Below are positions 60,484 through 64,000 of a stretch of 64,000 bases of DNA, piece after piece. The position numbers and the translations under genes are program-made. Source of the stretch: Vibrio mangrovi (GTDB lineage: Bacteria > Pseudomonadota > Gammaproteobacteria > Enterobacterales > Vibrionaceae). Each line of letters starts with the position of its first letter. Position 1 is the first letter of the stretch. Location: assembly GCF_024346955.1 (NCBI RefSeq), contig NZ_AP024883.1, forward strand, positions 3,534,001-3,598,000, given 5' to 3'. The notes under the pieces are model-generated. The model saw only the letters and a list, made by a program, of their open reading frames with translations, did not search any database and had not been told where the DNA came from.

Positions 60484-61122
60484 TTAACCCTGAGTCAGCG
60501 CGACAGCCTGCCGGGTCAGTTGGGTAACGGTTTCCCAGTCACCATTTTGAATCGCATCGGCAGGTAGCATCCAGGTTCCGCCAACCGTCGCTACACAATC
60601 CAGTTGCAGATATTGGGCGACATTGCCGGGATTAATCCCTCCGGTCGGGCAAAAACGGACATCCGGCAGCGGTGCTGAAATAGCCTTCAGTGCAGCGGCA
60701 CCACCATTAGTCTCTGCCGGGAAGAATTTCAGATGGTCATAGCCGGAAGCCATAGCAGTCATCACTTCACTGGGCGTTGCAATGCCCGGAATCAGCGCCA
60801 CATCACTCTGACGCCCGTGAGCCAGCAGCTCAGGGCTGAATCCCGGAGAGATCACAAACTGTGCACCGGCATCGACCGCCAGATCGTATTGCGCCGGTGT
60901 AATCACCGTACCTGCCCCGACTAAAGCCTCCGGCATCTCTTGAGCAATCAGCTTAATTGCATCAAGTGCACAGGCAGTTCTGAGCGTGATCTCAAAGACA
61001 TGGATGCCACCTTCGTAGAGCGCTTTTGCCATCGGCACCGCGTCTTCCAGTCGGTGAATCACCATGACAGGTACAATCGGAGAAGCCGCAAAGACGGTTT
61101 CAGGTAAAACTTTCCAGTTCAT
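60484..61122 (-). CDS. eda: KDPG/KHG aldolase
   Basis: A 212-residue class I aldolase that cleaves 2-keto-3-deoxy-6-phosphogluconate to pyruvate and glyceraldehyde 3-phosphate. Signature pieces: VPVMVIHRLEDAVPMAKALYEGGI, FEITLRT with catalytic Glu, GAGTVITPAQYDLAVDAGAQF, and LKFFPAE with the Schiff-base Lys, then RFCPTGGI. AAGGA lies before the ATG. Its stop codon abuts the stop of the TIR gene with no bases between, so both transcripts end convergently without room for a terminator. Confidence 0.96.
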   Translation of the reverse strand: MNWKVLPETVFAASPIVPVMVIHRLEDAVPMAKALYEGGIHVFEITLRTACALDAIKLIAQEMPEALVGAGTVITPAQYDLAVDAGAQFVISPGFSPELLAHGRQSDVALIPGIATPSEVMTAMASGYDHLKFFPAETNGGAAALKAISAPLPDVRFCPTGGINPGNVAQYLQLDCVATVGGTWMLPADAIQNGDWETVTQLTRQAVALTQG

Positions 61123-61136
61123 GTGTGAATTCCTTA

Positions 61137-62948
61137 TTAAGCTGGATATTGAAAAATAGAAGCGCCCTGCTCCGCACTGGAAACATGTTCCCGGAACAGG
61201 TTGAATAACTCCCGGCCATAGCCCTGAGCAGGAACGGACTTATGAGGCTCTGATGATGGCATCAGTGGATCCAGCACCATCATCGCACCTTCATTGGCAT
61301 TGATACGGACCCGCATTCCATCCCGAAGCTGACTGAGTGGTCCGCCGCAGTGAGCCTCCGGCGTGACATGAATTACGGCTGGCACTTTTCCGGAAGCTCC
61401 GGATAACCGGCCATCAGTCACCAGTGCAACTTTCAGCCCATCGGCCATCAGATTGCCCAGAATCGGCATCAGTTTATGCAGTTCCGGCATGCCGTTCGCA
61501 GCCGGTCCGTTATAACGGACAACAATAATCACATCATCCCGGAATTCACCCTGCTGATAAGCACTTTCGACATCGTTCTGATCATCGAATACACGTACCG
61601 GCGCTTCAATCACCCGATACTGCTCAGCAACAGCACTAATTTTAATCACTCCGCGACCAAGATTTCCCTGCATAACCCGTAAGCCGCCCTGAGCACTGAA
61701 TGATTCCCCTTTTCCTGCAATCACTTCAGAATTAGCAGAACTTCCGGCAGGATGATAACAAATTTGTTCACCTTCAAGCTGTGGATAGCGGAGATAATCG
61801 CTCATCTGCCCGGAGATCGGCGTTGCATCAAGGTGAAGCAATCCTCGCTCAGCCAGCAGAGTCAACAAACACGGCACACCACCGGCCTGCTGAAATGCAT
61901 TGATATCTGCCGGACCATTCGGATAGATCCGGGTCAGCAACGGGACAACCTGAGATAATGCATCGAAATCATCCCAGGTGACAATCCACCCGGCGGCTCT
62001 GGCCACGGCAATCAAATGCATGGTGTGATTGGTGCTGCCTCCGGAGGCCAGTAGTGCCACCAGCCCATTCACCACCGACTTTTCATCCACAACATGGGCC
62101 AGAGGGCGGTAATCGGCAACACCCGGAGACTGACGGGCAATCAGTTGTGCAACCTGTTCTGTCAGTTTCTCCCGCAACGGGTCATGAGGAGGCACAAACG
62201 CTGAACCGGGCAACATCAACCCCATTGCTTCAAAAACTAGTTGATTGGTATTGGCGGTACCATAAAAGGTGCAGGTTCCTTCACTGTGATAAGAGCTGCA
62301 CTCCATATCCAGCAATACTGCTTTATCTACTTCTCCGCTGGCGTATTGCTGACGAATCTTCACTTTCTCATCATTGGCAATCCCCGTTCCCATCGGACCG
62401 GCAGGTACAAAAGCACCCGGCAGATGACCAAAAGCGAGCGCCCCGATCAACTGACCCGGTGCAATTTTATCGCAGATTCCTAACAACAGAATGCCATCGT
62501 AAGTAGCATGACTGAGCGATAATGCCGTCGCCTGAGCAATCAGATCCCGCGAAAACAGGGAAAGTTCCATCCCCGGCTGACCCTGAGTCACGCCATCACA
62601 CATTGCAGGAACACCACCGGCAATCTGAGCGGTATGCCCAAGTTCACGCAGACAGGCTTTAATTTTTTCCGGATAATCCCGGTAAGGTACATGTGCACTG
62701 AGCATATCGTTATATGCAGTTACAATAGCCAGATTGGAGCGGGTAAAGTCGAGAATGGATTGCTTTTCCGTTGTTGAACAGGCGGCAACCGTGTGCGCTA
62801 AGTTACCACAGGACAGCGCAACACGGTGCTTTCCCCGACTTGCCTGCGCAGCCACCATGTCCAGATAATTCTTTCGGGAAGTACGACTACGTTCGACAAT
62901 CGCTTCAGTCACCCGGGAAAGGATATGATCAACAGGAACCGAACTCAT
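61137..62948 (-). CDS. edd: 6-phosphogluconate dehydratase
   Basis: A 603-residue Fe-S dehydratase, the same length as the E. coli enzyme. It removes water from 6-phosphogluconate to give KDPG. ALSCGNLAHTVAAC, VPAMCDGVTQGQPGMELS, GTCTFYGTANTNQ and GGSTNHTMHL contain the cluster ligands and family signatures. AGGAG precedes the ATG. It starts 12 bases after gntK and precedes eda by 15 bases, forming gntK-edd-eda. Confidence 0.97.
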   Translation of the reverse strand: MSSVPVDHILSRVTEAIVERSRTSRKNYLDMVAAQASRGKHRVALSCGNLAHTVAACSTTEKQSILDFTRSNLAIVTAYNDMLSAHVPYRDYPEKIKACLRELGHTAQIAGGVPAMCDGVTQGQPGMELSLFSRDLIAQATALSLSHATYDGILLLGICDKIAPGQLIGALAFGHLPGAFVPAGPMGTGIANDEKVKIRQQYASGEVDKAVLLDMECSSYHSEGTCTFYGTANTNQLVFEAMGLMLPGSAFVPPHDPLREKLTEQVAQLIARQSPGVADYRPLAHVVDEKSVVNGLVALLASGGSTNHTMHLIAVARAAGWIVTWDDFDALSQVVPLLTRIYPNGPADINAFQQAGGVPCLLTLLAERGLLHLDATPISGQMSDYLRYPQLEGEQICYHPAGSSANSEVIAGKGESFSAQGGLRVMQGNLGRGVIKISAVAEQYRVIEAPVRVFDDQNDVESAYQQGEFRDDVIIVVRYNGPAANGMPELHKLMPILGNLMADGLKVALVTDGRLSGASGKVPAVIHVTPEAHCGGPLSQLRDGMRVRINANEGAMMVLDPLMPSSEPHKSVPAQGYGRELFNLFREHVSSAEQGASIFQYPA

Positions 62949-62959
62949 CTACGTCTCCT

Positions 62960-63517
62960 TTATACATCTGTACGTTGATGGATCGCAGCAAGACAACGTT
63001 CGATGACATCCTCGAAGTCACCTTCAATGCTGACCTGAATCACATCCGGCTCATCTGTTGGCATTTCTAAAGTATCAAACTGACTTTTCAGTAATTCGAT
63101 TGGCATAAAGTGGTCTGCCCGGGACTGCATCCTTGCTTTAACCAGCTCAAAGTCACCATAGAGATGGATAAACGTCACTTTGTGATTTCCCCGACGGATC
63201 TGCTCCCGGTATATTTTCTTCAGTGAGGAACAGACGATCACACCTTGCTCATTTTTCTGTTCAATACTAAATGCTGCATCGTTAATTCTTTCCAGCCAGG
63301 GAGCACGATCATCATCATTCAGCGGTTGCCCGGATTTCATCTTAATGATGTTAGCCTTGGGATGCAGATCATCACCATCGATAAACTTCGCACCTAGCAG
63401 CTGTGCAACTGCGGCACCAATCGTCGACTTACCGCAACTGGAGACGCCCATGAACACATAACTGTTACCTTTTCTGTCATCAATCACTTTATTGACTCCC
63501 GTCTCATTTTTAAACAT
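62960..63517 (-). CDS. gntK: gluconokinase
   Basis: A 185-residue kinase that phosphorylates gluconate with ATP. Walker A is FMGVSSCGKST near 28-38, followed by FIDGDDLHPKANI, KMKSGQPLNDDDRAPWLERI and VIVCSSLKKIYREQIR, all typical of GntK. It is first in the gntK-edd-eda operon, which starts just left of the twin GntR-type operators. The ribosome-binding site before the ATG is weak. Confidence 0.96.
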   Translation of the reverse strand: MFKNETGVNKVIDDRKGNSYVFMGVSSCGKSTIGAAVAQLLGAKFIDGDDLHPKANIIKMKSGQPLNDDDRAPWLERINDAAFSIEQKNEQGVIVCSSLKKIYREQIRRGNHKVTFIHLYGDFELVKARMQSRADHFMPIELLKSQFDTLEMPTDEPDVIQVSIEGDFEDVIERCLAAIHQRTDV

Positions 63518-63546
63518 TTCTATCTTTTACTGGTTTTCAGTTTACC

Positions 63547-63576
63547 ATGTTACCCGTAACATGTTACCCGTAACTT
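63547..63576. promoter_or_regulatory. two overlapping GntR-type operators
   Basis: ATGTTACCCGTAACAT at 63547-63562 and ATGTTACCCGTAACTT at 63561-63576 are near-palindromic copies of the GntR box (ATGTTACC.GTAACAT form known from E. coli). They lie midway between divergent gntK and the permease gene, so one repressor could control both in response to gluconate. No gntR gene is in the window. Confidence 0.85.
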
Positions 63577-63618
63577 TTAAAAATGTGAACAAACTAACAA
63601 GGAATAAAAAGGTATCTC

Positions 63619-64000
63619 ATGTCCGATCTCTCTCTGATCCTCACTGCACTGGGATCAATTGCCCTATTACTGTTTCTCGTCATGAAAGTGAGACTCCATG
63701 CTGTTGTTTCACTGATTTTAGTCTCTATGCTGGCGGGACTTTTTTCTGGTATGAACCCAGCCGATATTGCTGACACCATCCAAAAAGGAATGGGCGGCAC
63801 ACTCGGGTTCGTTGCTGTGGTTGTTGCCCTTGGCGCTATGTTTGGCCGGGTAATGGAAGAAACCGGCGCCCTTGATCAAATCGCGCATACCCTACTTCAC
63901 CGCTTCGGACACAATAAAGCCCACTGGGCGATGACACTCACCGGTTTTATCTGTGCCCTACCGCTGTTTTTTGATGTTGCTGTCGTACTGTTGATCGGTA
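63619..64000 (+). CDS. GntP-family gluconate permease, N-terminal part, cut by window edge
   Basis: The first 127 residues of a GntP-family permease: LILTALGSIALLLFLVMKVRLHAVVSLILVSMLAGLFSGM (cited by parts), then GMGGTLGFVAVVVALGAMFGRVMEETGALD and GFICALPLFFDVAVVLLIG, with several membrane helices. It should import gluconate for the divergent gntK-edd-eda operon. AAGGT precedes the ATG. The gene continues beyond the window. Confidence 0.93.
   Translation, partial: MSDLSLILTALGSIALLLFLVMKVRLHAVVSLILVSMLAGLFSGMNPADIADTIQKGMGGTLGFVAVVVALGAMFGRVMEETGALDQIAHTLLHRFGHNKAHWAMTLTGFICALPLFFDVAVVLLIG

Noticed and set aside
1..64000. CRISPR arrays, rRNA or tRNA genes
   Set aside because: No regularly spaced repeats with unique spacers and no cloverleaf or rRNA-like sequence was found by eye; short tRNA genes could still be confirmed absent only by a covariance-model search.

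Overview
The window reads as a chromosomal segment of a marine gammaproteobacterium, most likely a Vibrio or close relative. The evidence is the gene content (rtcBA/rtcR, bimodular QueF, edd-eda-gntK-gntP, a YafQ/DinJ pair, small Vibrio-like gene cassettes) and the moderate GC of the genes with very AT-rich spacers. No rRNA, tRNA, CRISPR array or complete insertion sequence was seen. The species cannot be named from the sequence alone.

Layout. (1) 1-1.9 kb: end of what looks like an integron-type cassette array: a class D beta-lactamase cut by the window edge, a GNAT acetyltransferase overlapping it, a DinJ/YafQ toxin-antitoxin pair on the other strand, attC-like inverted repeats, then a patch of stacked stem-loops. 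(2) 2.0-12.4 kb (minus): a two-module NRPS with architecture C-A-T-C-A-T-TE-TE, both adenylation domains carrying the same leucine-type code, preceded after a 0.7 kb AT-rich gap by a thiamine-diphosphate enzyme of the acetolactate-synthase family. (3) 12.5-17.2 kb: queuosine-precursor genes: queF with a YhhQ transporter and an XRE regulator, then a second XRE-YhhQ pair; each regulator is divergent from a small uncharacterised gene. (4) 17.2-20.3 kb: a LysM protein, then a YafY regulator, VOC protein and EVE protein. (5) 20.4-26.6 kb: an RNA-repair island: rtcB-rtcA, divergent rtcR, and a two-gene operon of an ATP-dependent RNA ligase and an HD-Pnk end-healing enzyme. Sigma-54-like promoters can be seen upstream of rtcB and of the ligase. 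(6) 27.1-52.7 kb (minus): a 25.6 kb extracellular contractile injection system (eCIS) with cap, sheath, tube, baseplate, spike, tape measure, AAA+ ATPase and two cargo-like proteins sharing an N-terminal leader; no tail fibre was recognised, and two coiled-coil proteins of unknown role lie between the tape measure and the ATPase. (7) 53.1-56.8 kb (plus): an NAD(P)-binding protein, a chemoreceptor, and a DUF4177/YidD/TM2 membrane-related cluster. (8) 56.9-60.5 kb: a 1190-residue LRR-Roc/COR-like-TIR protein resembling an NLR-type immune sensor. (9) 60.5-64 kb: gluconate and Entner-Doudoroff genes, gntK-edd-eda facing away from a GntP-type permease, with two GntR-type operators between them.

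How they work together. The RNA-repair genes form one functional set: RtcR senses RNA ends and probably drives both a direct-ligation branch (RtcB/RtcA) and a heal-and-seal branch (HD-Pnk plus ligase). The eCIS genes are nearly all overlapping or tightly spaced and should assemble one particle, with the cargo genes last in the operon. The gluconate genes form a complete import and catabolic unit.
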